This document shows, one piece after another, positions 53,654 through 61,849 of a DNA stretch of 64,000 nt (positions are counted from its first letter, which is position 1; each line of letters starts with the position of its first letter). Below the pieces are notes generated by a model. That model saw only the letters and a list, made by a program, of their open reading frames with translations. It had not been told where the DNA came from and made no database searches. This DNA comes from Bacillota bacterium (GTDB lineage: Bacteria; Bacillota; Clostridia; Oscillospirales; Ruminococcaceae). Position numbers and translations under genes: made by a program. The DNA lies in assembly GCA_023391875.1 (NCBI GenBank), contig JAEWAB010000003.1, positions 62,001 to 126,000 of the forward strand, read 5' to 3'.

Positions 53654-54157
53654 ATGATCATGCGCGAGGTTTCGGTAAAGGAGCTTGCCATCAACCCGTT
53701 TACGCTGATAGGCGAAGAGTGGGGGCTGGTTACAGCCGGCAGCAAAGAGAAGTTTAATACCATGACTGTCAGCTGGGGCGGCATGGGCGTATTGTGGGGC
53801 AAAAACGTGGTGTTTGTGTTCATACGCCCGCAAAGATATACCTATGAATTCATGGAGAACAGCGAGTATTTTACCCTGTCGTTTTTCCCCGAGGGGTTTA
53901 AACCTGTACTCTCGCTGTGCGGCAGCAAAAGCGGCCGTGACATTGATAAGGTAAAAGAGACGGGGCTTACCCCCCTGTTTTCGGACAATGCGGTATACTT
54001 TGAGCAGTCCAAGCTTGTGTTCGTGTGCAAAAAACTTGCCGAAGCCCCGATGGACCCGAACGGGTTTATCGACCAAACCATCAACAACAACTATGTAAAA
54101 GGCGATTACCACCGCATGTTTGCGGCGGAACTTGTAAAGGTTTACGCTGCAGACTAA
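53654..54157 (+). CDS. Flavin-reductase-like FMN-binding protein
   Basis: A 168-residue split-barrel protein of the flavin reductase/FlaRed family. Visible motifs: EEWGLVTAGSKEKFNTMTVSWGGMGVLW (FMN-binding loop), FIRPQRYTYEFM and a conserved DYHRMFAAEL end. Such proteins in anaerobes often have unknown electron partners. AAGGATGG lies 6 bases before ATG 53654; ATG 53660 is the alternative. A second family member lies at 61238. Confidence 0.9.
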   Translation: MIMREVSVKELAINPFTLIGEEWGLVTAGSKEKFNTMTVSWGGMGVLWGKNVVFVFIRPQRYTYEFMENSEYFTLSFFPEGFKPVLSLCGSKSGRDIDKVKETGLTPLFSDNAVYFEQSKLVFVCKKLAEAPMDPNGFIDQTINNNYVKGDYHRMFAAELVKVYAAD

Positions 54158-54181
54158 TAAGCAACAGAAAGGATGATACCA

Positions 54182-55075
54182 TTGCGTTCGTTCGCAAAAC
54201 GCTTTGCTGTCATTGCCTGCCTGCTGGCTGCGACCTCGCTTTTGCTGTTTTCCTGCGCCAATAATGGTGCAGAAGTTGTTTCATCGTTGAGTGATTCCTC
54301 TGCTGAAAGCACAACCTCCGAGGACGCGGTAATAATCCAGGAGGCAAACAGTGACATTCAGACCGAATCGTCTTTAGCCGAGATTTCTTCGGAAAAAGAG
54401 GCTCCCTCCGGCGATTCTCCCGAGGTGGCAGGTACCGCCTCCAAGGCCACTTCCTCCAAGAAGCCCGCTGCTTCGATTGCGCCGCCCTCCACCAAGGCTG
54501 CGGCAAGCTCTAAAGCAACCAGCTCCAAGGCTGCTAGCTCTAAGGTAACCAGTTCGAAGGCTACCAGCTCAAAGCCCGCAAGCTCGGCTCCCTCGGGCGG
54601 CAGCGGTTACGGCCCGCGCATCAGCGACGACCCGTCGAAGTCCTCCAGCACTAGCTTCTACGCTAGCGTTGAGGATGAGATTCTGGCACAGCTTAACGAC
54701 CTAAGGCAGAGCAAGGGCCTTAACCCGCTTAAGAAGAGCTCTCAGCTCGCAGCGGGCGCCAGAATCCGCGCCAAAGAGATGTACGACTACAACTACTTTG
54801 CGCATACCCGCCCCGACGGCGGCAGCTGGGACAGTGTATTCAAGATCGATATCAAGCTTAGCAACTACTCCCGCCTCGGCGAAAACCTAGTAAAAATGGT
54901 CGGATCCTCCCCCGAAGCAACCGCCATTATGAACCTGTGGATCAACAGCCCCGGGCACTACGCCAACATGGTAAACCCGGACTACACCCACGTGGGCATC
55001 GGCGTATTCAGCGGCACCGTTTCGGGCCAGGGCAAAACACTCTACGCCGTGCAGGAATTCGGTACATTCTATTAA
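54182..55075 (+). CDS. CAP/SCP-domain lipoprotein with SSKAT-repeat linker
   Basis: A 297-residue exported lipoprotein. The signal peptide ends LLLFSC (Cys about 24). A low-complexity Ser/Ala/Lys/Thr linker (about residues 75-140) contains an imperfect 5-residue repeat of the SSKAT type, then the CAP domain (about 160-297: LNDLRQSKGLNPL, MYDYNYFAHTRPDGGSWDSV, NLWINSPGHYANMVNPDYTHVGIG). Bacterial CAP proteins of the YkwD type are secreted with unknown function. TTG 54182 is the best start because AAAGGA lies 8 bases upstream; ATG 54173 is part of the ribosome site itself. Confidence 0.88.
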   Translation: MRSFAKRFAVIACLLAATSLLLFSCANNGAEVVSSLSDSSAESTTSEDAVIIQEANSDIQTESSLAEISSEKEAPSGDSPEVAGTASKATSSKKPAASIAPPSTKAAASSKATSSKAASSKVTSSKATSSKPASSAPSGGSGYGPRISDDPSKSSSTSFYASVEDEILAQLNDLRQSKGLNPLKKSSQLAAGARIRAKEMYDYNYFAHTRPDGGSWDSVFKIDIKLSNYSRLGENLVKMVGSSPEATAIMNLWINSPGHYANMVNPDYTHVGIGVFSGTVSGQGKTLYAVQEFGTFY

Positions 55076-55107
55076 TAATCTGATTCATATCTAGGGCTGA
55101 TGCTCTG

Positions 55108-55138
55108 AGGGCTGAGAAGGGTTTTCCTTCTCAGCCCT
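55108..55138 (+). terminator. Terminator of the CAP lipoprotein gene, overlapping the convergent gene's stop
   Basis: AGGGCTGAGAAGG and CCTTCTCAGCCCT around GTTTT, followed by TTTTGT. The stop codon of the minus-strand gene at 55131 lies inside the right arm, so both transcripts end here. Confidence 0.85.
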
Positions 55139-55940
55139 TTTTGTCGGCCATTTTCTCACGCGCAACCTTTAACAGCGCACTCTTTTCCTTCGGCGAAAGC
55201 CATTCGTTCATCCGTGCCGCGGCAATGGGCATTATCCAGCGCTCTACATCCTGCCTGCTTGCGTTTGCAAGGCGGAGGTACTCGCGCAGGTACTCCTCAC
55301 AGAGGGTATTTGCAAAGGCGGCTATTAGTTTTTGCAGCAGCCGGTTCTTTACGGGCGGCACCGAGTATTTTAAGATCACGTAGCTTCTGGCAACGTCGGC
55401 CAAGGCACAGCCCTTTACGGCGGTCATCCAGTCTATCACCACCGGTTTCTTGCCCTGCATGAGGATGTTCAGGGGGTGGAAATCCATATGGCAGAGTGTG
55501 TTCCCGTCCGGCAGGCGCCTGATGTATTCATATAGGTACGCCTTTTCCGCGTCTGTGAATGCCGGCACCCGACTAATTGCTGAGATTAACTGCTCCTTGA
55601 CGCTGGGCAGCTCAAACGGCACCTCTTGATGAATATCCCGGTGCAGCTGCGCAAGAAGGCGAGATTTCTTTTTTAAGGTCCAAACCGAGAACATCATGCG
55701 CTGCATCAGCGTTTTGCCGCTTACCCGTTGGTAGATGGCGCCGCAGCGGCCGTTCTGCTCCACCAGCTCGAAGGCCTCGGGGCACACCCCCAGCAAGGCG
55801 TAAACCTGCTTGGTGATTTCAAACTCCTGAGTACACAAAAATGGGGGAAGCTTCTCGTTATAAAGCTTTAGTATCTTGTCGCTGCCCCACTCGTAGATAT
55901 CAGCGGTGTTCCCCTTCCCCAATAACCTACCTATGCTCAT
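55131..55940 (-). CDS. Aminoglycoside-phosphotransferase-like kinase
   Basis: A 269-residue protein of the APH/choline kinase fold: N-lobe GRLLGKGNTADIYEW with lysine in KILKLYNE, Brenner motif LCHMDFHPLNILM (about residue 154) and the metal Asp in PVVIDWMTAVKG. The substrate is unknown; many Clostridia carry such genes outside any resistance context. CGGAG precedes ATG 55940. Stand-alone. Confidence 0.85.
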   Translation of the reverse strand: MSIGRLLGKGNTADIYEWGSDKILKLYNEKLPPFLCTQEFEITKQVYALLGVCPEAFELVEQNGRCGAIYQRVSGKTLMQRMMFSVWTLKKKSRLLAQLHRDIHQEVPFELPSVKEQLISAISRVPAFTDAEKAYLYEYIRRLPDGNTLCHMDFHPLNILMQGKKPVVIDWMTAVKGCALADVARSYVILKYSVPPVKNRLLQKLIAAFANTLCEEYLREYLRLANASRQDVERWIMPIAAARMNEWLSPKEKSALLKVAREKMADKKG

Positions 55941-55994
55941 ACTGTCTCCGTCTGCCTCTCTGTCCCGTCCTAATATATTTTTCTGTCAACTGTT

Positions 55995-57080
55995 TTAAGC
56001 AGATATCTTTGATCTTTTCCTGTTAACAAGGGCCTTATAGTGCGTATTAATCCACTTAAATACAATATGTAATAAAAGTGCCAGCGGTGCCGTTATGGCA
56101 AATACCAAAAGGGTGTACAGGACGCTGTTCTGTAGATACAATTTATCGGAGCGTAACAGGGTTATCGCGATGCCCTGTATAAGGTATATCTCAAGTGAGA
56201 GGTCACCTATCAAAGAGAGGATGCGATTTTTAAACTGCACCTTTGTTCCGGCTAACGCAACGATGGCGCTGAACAGAAGAGAGGCGATTACCTGGCATAT
56301 GAGTATAACGAGCGCCAGTTTATTGTAATCAAGCTTGCATACGTCTATCACTACCGGCACAGAAAAGATGATTAAGAAGAGCACAAAGCTGAGAGAGAAC
56401 TTCGCGACAAAGCGGCGCTTAAAAAACTCCATAATCTGCTCATGATATACCGCCCAAACCACACCCAACCCAAAGGCGAAGCAGGAATTATACCACCAGC
56501 TGCCATAGTTCAGCAGCATACAGAGGATAATATATGCAAGCAGACCAAGCCATGTGATGAGCATGTGAATCTTCCGGTTGCCTTTAGAAAGCTTCGTAGC
56601 GAGATAAAACAGAAAGTAGAAACATAAAATCGCTATGATGTACCAAGAAAACAAAGCAATCGGCGACCCGTTCACCAGTGAAAAGAGCACCGATTGGACG
56701 GTAACTGTCTCCCCCATCACACCGTAGAAAACGGAATAGAGGACCGTAGTGATCAGATAGGGAATAAGCACAGAGGGTATTCTGAGCGTGAGTAAGGTTT
56801 TGGCATAGGTCTGCTGCCGCTGCTGATATTGGGTCATCAGCCCGTAGCCCGATATAAAGAAGAAAACGCTCACCGCCAAATAGCCCACATATGCAAACAG
56901 CGGGAAGACTATGCTGCCGGACGACCTTTGGGATAGATGGTGCAGGATAACAACAAGCGCGAAGATACCCCGCAGCTGATTTGTATTTTGCGGGGAAAGT
57001 GAATCCTCAAAGTATCCTTCACGTTTTACCTGAATGCCCACGAGCAGTAACACCAAGAGAGCGACCACAAAGATGTCCAT
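55995..57080 (-). CDS. Integral-membrane acyltransferase (family 3)
   Basis: A 361-residue protein with about ten membrane helices. Near the N-terminus is NQLRGIFALVVILHHLSQRSS with the conserved Arg and His-His of acyltransferase-3 proteins, followed by AVSVFFFISGYGLM. These enzymes acetylate cell-surface sugars or peptidoglycan (OatA) or export products. No extracellular SGNH domain is attached. The DNA is less GC-rich than its neighbours, common for surface-modification genes. Confidence 0.88.
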   Translation of the reverse strand: MDIFVVALLVLLLVGIQVKREGYFEDSLSPQNTNQLRGIFALVVILHHLSQRSSGSIVFPLFAYVGYLAVSVFFFISGYGLMTQYQQRQQTYAKTLLTLRIPSVLIPYLITTVLYSVFYGVMGETVTVQSVLFSLVNGSPIALFSWYIIAILCFYFLFYLATKLSKGNRKIHMLITWLGLLAYIILCMLLNYGSWWYNSCFAFGLGVVWAVYHEQIMEFFKRRFVAKFSLSFVLFLIIFSVPVVIDVCKLDYNKLALVILICQVIASLLFSAIVALAGTKVQFKNRILSLIGDLSLEIYLIQGIAITLLRSDKLYLQNSVLYTLLVFAITAPLALLLHIVFKWINTHYKALVNRKRSKISA

Positions 57081-57120
57081 GCCTTATTCCCCCGTCGAAT
57101 AAAATATCTGAATCGTCTTA

Positions 57121-57888
57121 TTACTGACGAATTTGATACATTCGCATAGCATTCTCCGTGGCAATATCAATGAGCTGCTGCGCCGAAATCCCCTTGATCT
57201 CGGCGATCTTCGCGGCGGTATAGGCGATCATGCTGCTGTCGCAGCGCTTGCCGCGATAGGGCGCGGGCGCCATGTAGGGGCAGTCGGTTTCGAGCAGCAG
57301 GCGGTCTAAAGGGGTTACCGCCACCGCTTCCAGCACCTTTTTGGCGTTGGAGAAGGTCACCACACCGGTAAAGCCGATGTACATGCCTAAGCCCAGTACC
57401 TCCTTGGCCGTTTCGGCGCTGCCCGAAAAGCAGTGCACCACGCCCTTGGGGGTGTACTGACGCAAAAGCGCCATCACGTCGGCGGTGGCCTCCCGGCTGT
57501 GGATGATTACGGGCAGATCCAGTTCCTTGGCAAGCTGAAGCTGCGCCTCAAAAACAGGCTTTTGAACCTCTCTGGGCGGGGTTTCGTAGTGGTAATCCAG
57601 CCCGATTTCACCGATGGCTACCACCTTTTCTTCCCCCGCGAGCTGCCGGAGGGTTTGGATATCCGCAGGGGTAAACTCGTCCGCCGCCTGCGGGTGGATG
57701 CCGACGGCGGCATAGAAGTAATCGTACTGCTTTGCGTAGCGGATGCCCTCGCGCGAGGACTGCATATCGCAGCCCGCGTTGAGCACGGCGCGCACGCCGT
57801 TATTTTGAAGAGAAGACAGGAGCAAAGCCCTGTCCTCATCAAAACGCGCATCATCGTAGTGCGCGTGGGAATCAAAGATATTGTTCAT
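57121..57888 (-). CDS. tatD: TatD-family DNase
   Basis: A 255-residue metal-dependent hydrolase. Metal ligands: DSHAHYDDARFDED, EIGLDYHYE, VIIHSREA, VHCFSGSAE and LLLETDCPYMAPAPYRGK. TatD proteins are 3'-5' exonucleases or D-tyrosyl-tRNA-deacylase-like hydrolases with a role in DNA quality control. AAAGGA lies 9 bases before ATG 57888. It follows metG by 28 bases, a very common Firmicutes pairing. Confidence 0.95.
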   Translation of the reverse strand: MNNIFDSHAHYDDARFDEDRALLLSSLQNNGVRAVLNAGCDMQSSREGIRYAKQYDYFYAAVGIHPQAADEFTPADIQTLRQLAGEEKVVAIGEIGLDYHYETPPREVQKPVFEAQLQLAKELDLPVIIHSREATADVMALLRQYTPKGVVHCFSGSAETAKEVLGLGMYIGFTGVVTFSNAKKVLEAVAVTPLDRLLLETDCPYMAPAPYRGKRCDSSMIAYTAAKIAEIKGISAQQLIDIATENAMRMYQIRQ

Positions 57889-57916
57889 GCGGGGTGTTCC
57901 TTTCAGACAGAAAACC

Positions 57917-59881
57917 TTAACGAACCTTGGAGCCGTTGGGCACCGAGGCGTCGATGAAGATGACGTTGGCGCGCCCTACGGCGTCCGCGGCAAGGATCAT
58001 GCCGTTAGACTCCACGCCGCGCAGCTTGGCGGGCTTGAGGTTCGCCACCACGATAATCTTTTTGCCGATCAACTCCTCGGGCTTATACCACTGCGCGATA
58101 CCCGAAACCACCTGCCTGCCGCCCCGGCCGTCGTCGAGCGTCAACTTCAACAGCTTGTCGCTCTTCTCTACCGGAACGCAGTCCTTAATCTCGGCGGTAC
58201 ACAGCTCCACTTTGGCAAAATCCTCGATGGTGATGATGCCGGGGATGCCGCTCTGCTCCGGCTTGCTCGCGGCCTTCGGCTCGGGCTGCTTTGCAGCGGC
58301 CTCCTGCTGGCGCGCGTGGTTCTCGGCGTCTATCTCTTCAAGCTTCTTGGCTTCATCAATGCGGGTAAAGAGCGGCGCGGCCTCGCCCACCTTCGCCCCG
58401 GTGGGGATGGCGCCGAACACTTTGAGCGACGCGTAATCGCTTGCAGGGCTGCCGAGCTGCTTTAAAATCTCGGCGCCGGTCTGCGGCAGCAGCGGCGCAA
58501 TCATCACCGCGATATAGCGGATGGCCTCCGCAAGGTTATACAGCACCGCGGCAAGGCGACCGTGCTTATCCTCGTCCTTGGCGAGCGCCCACGGGGTGGT
58601 TTCGTCGATATACTTGTTGCTGCGGCGCGCAACGTCCATAATCACATCCAGCGCGTCGGCGGTTTTATAGGCGTTCATAAGCGTTTCAAATTTGGCAACC
58701 GCGCCGGCGGCGACACTCATCAGGTCTTGATCAAGCGCGTCCGGCTCGCCGGTGGGCTTTGTAAGCACCCCACCAAAGTATTTGTGTACCATGGCAACCG
58801 TGCGGTTTACAAGGTTGCCGAGGGTGTTGGCGAGGTCGGCGTTATAGCGCGTGATGATGTTCTGGTAGGTAATGGTGCCGTCCTGCGCGTAGGGCATCTC
58901 GCTGAGCAGGTAGTAGCGCATACCGTCCACCGTAAAGTGGCGCACCAAATCGTCGGCGTACATCACGTTGCCCTTGGATTTGCTCATCTTATCCACACCC
59001 GAGAGCAGCCACGGGTGGCCGAACACCTGCTTGGGAAGCGGCTCGCCCAGCGCCATCAGGATGATAGGCCAGTAGATGGTGTGAAAACGCAGGATATCCT
59101 TGCCGATGACATGAACATCCGCCGGCCAGTACTTTTTGTAGAGCTCACCGCTGCCGTCGGTGTCGTAGCCCAGCGCAGTGATATAGTTCGAGAGCGCGTC
59201 GATCCACACATAGATGACGTGACGCTCGTCGAAGGTTACGGGGATGCCCCACTTAAACGAGGTGCGGGACACGCACAAATCCTGTAGGCCGGGCTTTAGA
59301 AAGTTATTAACCATCTCGCGCTTGCGCGACTCGGGGCAGATGAAATCGGGGTGCTCCTCGATATACTGCATAAGCCTGTCCTGATACTTGCTCATCTTAA
59401 AGAAGTAGGCCTCTTCCTTGGTGAGCTTCACGGGGCCGCCGCAATCGGGGCAGCAGCCGTCCACCAGCTGGGTATCGGTAAAAAACGACTCGCAGGCCAC
59501 GCAGTAGTTGCCCTCGTAGGAGCTTTTATAGATGTCGCCCTGATCGTAAAGCTTTTTAAATATCTTCTGCACGCTTTTTACGTGAAAGTCGTCGGTGGTG
59601 CGGATAAACTGGTCGTAGGAGCTGTTCATCAAATCCCAGATGGCGCGAACCTCGCCCGCCACGCGGTCTACATACTCCTTGGGCGTCATGTTGTTTTGTA
59701 CGGCGTTGCCCTCTATCTTCTGCCCATGCTCGTCGGTGCCCGTAAGGAAGTATACGTCAAACCCCAGCATTCGCTTAAACCGCGCAATCGCGTCGGACAG
59801 CACAATCTCGTAGGTGTTGCCGATATGCGGTTTGCGCGAGGTGTAGGTGATTGCCGTGGTGAGATAGAATTTTTCCGCCAT
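57917..59881 (-). CDS. metG: Methionyl-tRNA synthetase with C-terminal tRNA-binding domain
   Basis: A 654-residue class I synthetase. KPHIGNTYE holds the HIGH motif, the zinc knuckle is CVACE...CPDCGG (about residues 125-145) and the KMSKS loop is VDKMSKSKGNV (about 296). The C-terminal 105 residues form an EMAP-II/Trbp111-like tRNA-binding OB fold (IEDFAKVELCTAEIKDC to GSKVR). ATG 59881 (or TTG 59884) follows AAAGGA. No T-box core is visible in the leader. Confidence 0.97.
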   Translation of the reverse strand: MAEKFYLTTAITYTSRKPHIGNTYEIVLSDAIARFKRMLGFDVYFLTGTDEHGQKIEGNAVQNNMTPKEYVDRVAGEVRAIWDLMNSSYDQFIRTTDDFHVKSVQKIFKKLYDQGDIYKSSYEGNYCVACESFFTDTQLVDGCCPDCGGPVKLTKEEAYFFKMSKYQDRLMQYIEEHPDFICPESRKREMVNNFLKPGLQDLCVSRTSFKWGIPVTFDERHVIYVWIDALSNYITALGYDTDGSGELYKKYWPADVHVIGKDILRFHTIYWPIILMALGEPLPKQVFGHPWLLSGVDKMSKSKGNVMYADDLVRHFTVDGMRYYLLSEMPYAQDGTITYQNIITRYNADLANTLGNLVNRTVAMVHKYFGGVLTKPTGEPDALDQDLMSVAAGAVAKFETLMNAYKTADALDVIMDVARRSNKYIDETTPWALAKDEDKHGRLAAVLYNLAEAIRYIAVMIAPLLPQTGAEILKQLGSPASDYASLKVFGAIPTGAKVGEAAPLFTRIDEAKKLEEIDAENHARQQEAAAKQPEPKAASKPEQSGIPGIITIEDFAKVELCTAEIKDCVPVEKSDKLLKLTLDDGRGGRQVVSGIAQWYKPEELIGKKIIVVANLKPAKLRGVESNGMILAADAVGRANVIFIDASVPNGSKVR

Positions 59882-59945
59882 CAAATAAACATCCTTTCGC
59901 CCTGTTTATAGGGAATTCCTGTTGTAGTGGAATATCTAAGGTATT

Positions 59946-59975
59946 ATTATACCACGTTTTATCAAGAAATAGCAA
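59946..59975 (-). promoter_or_regulatory. Promoter of metG-tatD
   Basis: On the minus strand TTGCTA (59970-59975), 18 bases, then TATAAT (59946-59951) preceded by TGG, giving an extended -10. Confidence 0.6.
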
Positions 59976-60000
59976 AGGATTTTTGGGGTCGCAGGAGTTC

Positions 60001-60080
60001 AAAAAGCCGGAGTAGCCAACACCTTTTGGTGCGGTTGCTCCGACTTTTTTGTTTGGGGTGTTTTGCAACACCCACTTTTC
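60001..60080 (-). repeat. Direct repeat copy 1 (double hairpin, terminator-like)
   Basis: An 80-base element identical at 65 positions to 61001-61080 without gaps (counted by eye). It consists of a GCCGGAG...CTCCG.C stem flanked by A5 and T6, then a second stem GGGTGTTTTGCAACACCC. It follows the azoreductase stop and can terminate transcription in either direction. Confidence 0.75.
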
Positions 60081-60097
60081 AATAGCTATTGTTTGGG

Positions 60098-60703
60098 TTA
60101 AAAGTTTTTTGCAAGGTTTCGGGCATCTTGGGCGGCTTTTTCGACGATGGCATTTACATCTTGCCCGACGACGTCCAACTTCTCGGCGGCGATGGTTGTG
60201 TAATCCGAAATGCCGAAGAAGCCAAAAATCGTTCTTAAATACCGGTCGCCCATTTCAAAGGAATTGAATGGCTCAGACTGGTAATCGCCGCCGCGTGAGA
60301 CGATATTCACCGTTTTTTTTCCGCTGAGTAAACCGACAGGGCCCTGCTCGGTGTATTTAAACGTGATCCCGACCACCGATACATAGTCGATGTATGCTTT
60401 TAAAATCGCCGGAATATTCAGGTTCCACATCGGCTCGGCGACCACATATTTATCACTTTCCGCAAACTGATACGCATATTTCAGGATCGGGTGGCTTCTG
60501 CTTTCCGACGTTTTTGCCCCGAAAACGGCCGCCAAGTCGTCGGCTGTCAAAAATCCGATCTTTTCTTTACAAAGATCGAGGGTCGTGATTGGGTCATCGG
60601 GGTGAGCCTGCCTATACGCTTCCATAAAAGCATCCGCAATTTTAAAAGTTCTCGATTCACCTTCCGGCTTAGCGTTCGCCTTGATGTATAAGATTTTACT
60701 CAT
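60098..60703 (-). CDS. azoR: FMN-dependent NADH:azoreductase
   Basis: A 201-residue flavodoxin-fold quinone/azo reductase. ILYIKANAKPEGESRTFKIADAF is the FMN-phosphate loop, EPMWNLNIPAILKAYIDYVSVVGITFKY the flavin/dimer region, and SRGGDYQ follows. AzoR enzymes reduce quinones and azo dyes by two-electron transfer. Second ATG at 60703 preferred: AGGAGG is then 6 bases away. The gene lies between the two 80-base direct repeats. Confidence 0.93.
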   Translation of the reverse strand: MSKILYIKANAKPEGESRTFKIADAFMEAYRQAHPDDPITTLDLCKEKIGFLTADDLAAVFGAKTSESRSHPILKYAYQFAESDKYVVAEPMWNLNIPAILKAYIDYVSVVGITFKYTEQGPVGLLSGKKTVNIVSRGGDYQSEPFNSFEMGDRYLRTIFGFFGISDYTTIAAEKLDVVGQDVNAIVEKAAQDARNLAKNF

Positions 60704-60706
60704 CAT

Positions 60707-60873
60707 AATCCTCCTTTTGCTTGTTGCTTATAGTCTTTGATAGTTCATCGCTTCTATACAATGATAAATTTTGAATGCTTTTGTTTTGCTGCAAAGCGAT
60801 TCGTTTTTTCAAGAAAGAAAAGAGCATTTATGCGGCGAGCGGTATCAGTAATCCAGTTACTCAAGCTGGGCGC
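60707..60873. other. Intergenic stretch upstream of the azoreductase
   Basis: AT-rich sequence with no recognised gene. It probably holds the azoreductase promoter. With the transposase remnant and repeat copy 2 it makes up the 530-base gap before the next gene. Confidence 0.4.
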
Positions 60874-60981
60874 TTAGTAGCCGTGCGGATTATCCTGCGG
60901 TACTATAATTTCCATATTCATCGGGAGCGTCAACTGTTGAAATTCAAGTTTGTTATGCTCTAAGAGCTTTTGAGTTTTCAT
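60874..60981 (-). pseudogene. 5' remnant of a transposase (IS1182-like)
   Basis: On the minus strand an ATG opens a 35-residue frame beginning MKTQKLLEHNKLEF and containing LTLPMNMEIIVPQDNP, which resembles the N-terminus of IS1182-type DDE transposases, where the text normally continues into VRLL. Here it breaks off at a TAA after HGY and nothing downstream resembles a transposase. No terminal inverted repeats were identified. The family assignment is from memory of the motif only. Confidence 0.5.
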
Positions 60982-61000
60982 TGCAACTAAATCCTAAAAC

Positions 61001-61080
61001 AAAAAGCCGGAGCAGCCAACCCTTTCGGGTAAGGTTGCTCCGGCTTTTTTCTTAGGGGTGCTTTGCAACAGCACCTTTAC
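61001..61080 (+). repeat. Direct repeat copy 2 (double hairpin, terminator-like)
   Basis: Same element and orientation as 60001-60080: a perfect GCCGGAGCAGCCAACC...GGTTGCTCCGGC-type stem (one mismatch) with A5/T6 flanks, then GGTGCTTTGCAACAGCACC. There is no intact gene directly before it, so it is either a stranded terminator or part of a dispersed repeat. Confidence 0.75.
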
Positions 61081-61153
61081 TTATGAAGATTTCGAACATA
61101 ATAACCCTAGGGGCGCACGCTTACAATAGAATAACAGAACCGAAAGAAAAAGT

Positions 61154-61182
61154 CTATACTTTTTATCAGGTTTCTTTATAAT
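61154..61182 (+). promoter_or_regulatory. Promoter of the second flavin-reductase-like gene
   Basis: TATAAT at 61177-61182 with a weak -35 (CTATAC, 61154-61159) at 17-base spacing. Confidence 0.5.
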
Positions 61183-61237
61183 AGAACATACGGCGCGATA
61201 CGCCGGTAAATAAGGATCAGGTGAACAGGAGGCAAGC

Positions 61238-61795
61238 ATGAGCAAGCTCATTATCAACAACTACCCCATGGTAAACCCCGCCCCGATGATATTGGCGGGT
61301 GCCGAGGTAAACGGCAGGGCAAACTTTACCGCAGCGGGCGCTTTCGGCGTCGTTTGCTTACAGCCCATATTCTATCTCTCGCTGAAAAGCAGCCATCTAA
61401 CGACCGAGGGCGTAAAGCAGCAGGGCTTTTTCAGCATTAACCTCACAACCGTAGAGCTTGCGGCAAAGGCGGACTACTGCGGTATGGTCTCGGGCAGAAA
61501 CACCGATAAGGCCTCATTGTTTAACGTATTCTACAACGAGGCGGGCAGGGCGCCGATGATTGAAGAATCACCGATGAACTACCTGTGCAAGGTGATCAAG
61601 AGTGTGGAAGTCGGCGGTTTTGATGTGTTCTTCGGCGAGATTGTCGCTACCTTTGTCGGAGAGGAGTACCTGACCGAGGGCAAGCCCGACCCCTTGAAAA
61701 TTAGGCCCATTTACATGATGGGGCCGCAGTATTTCGGTATCGGAGAACCGATTGGCGGCGCGTTCCAACTGGGCAAGACCCTGTTAAACCGCTAA
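61238..61795 (+). CDS. Flavin-reductase-like FMN-binding protein
   Basis: A 185-residue member of the flavin reductase split-barrel family: YPMVNPAPMILAGAEVNGRANFTAAGAFGVVCLQP (FMN loop), NLTTVELAAKADYCGMVSGRNTDK and the C-terminal RPIYMMGPQYFGIGEPIG. GGAGGCAAGC precedes the ATG. Substrate unknown; anaerobe homologues often serve as small electron carriers. Its own promoter lies just upstream and a terminator follows. Confidence 0.9.
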   Translation: MSKLIINNYPMVNPAPMILAGAEVNGRANFTAAGAFGVVCLQPIFYLSLKSSHLTTEGVKQQGFFSINLTTVELAAKADYCGMVSGRNTDKASLFNVFYNEAGRAPMIEESPMNYLCKVIKSVEVGGFDVFFGEIVATFVGEEYLTEGKPDPLKIRPIYMMGPQYFGIGEPIGGAFQLGKTLLNR

Positions 61796-61804
61796 CACCA
61801 ACAA

Positions 61805-61846
61805 ACGGCGCCTATGGAATGCATGCACAGCATCCACAGGCGCCGT
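61805..61846 (+). terminator. Terminator between convergent genes
   Basis: ACGGCGCCTATGG and CCACAGGCGCCGT pair with one mismatch, followed by ATTTTATT. The helicase stop codon lies 4 bases beyond. Confidence 0.75.
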
Positions 61847-61849
61847 ATT

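Noticed and set aside
54435..54590. CRISPR-like or tandem repeat array
   Set aside because: The repetition is an in-frame low-complexity protein linker with degenerate units, not spaced identical repeats.
55131..55940. Aminoglycoside resistance gene
   Set aside because: Only the general kinase fold is visible; no resistance context or specific subfamily motif, so no resistance function is claimed.
59885..59945. T-box leader for metG
   Set aside because: The conserved T-box core (GGGTGGNACCGCG) is not present.
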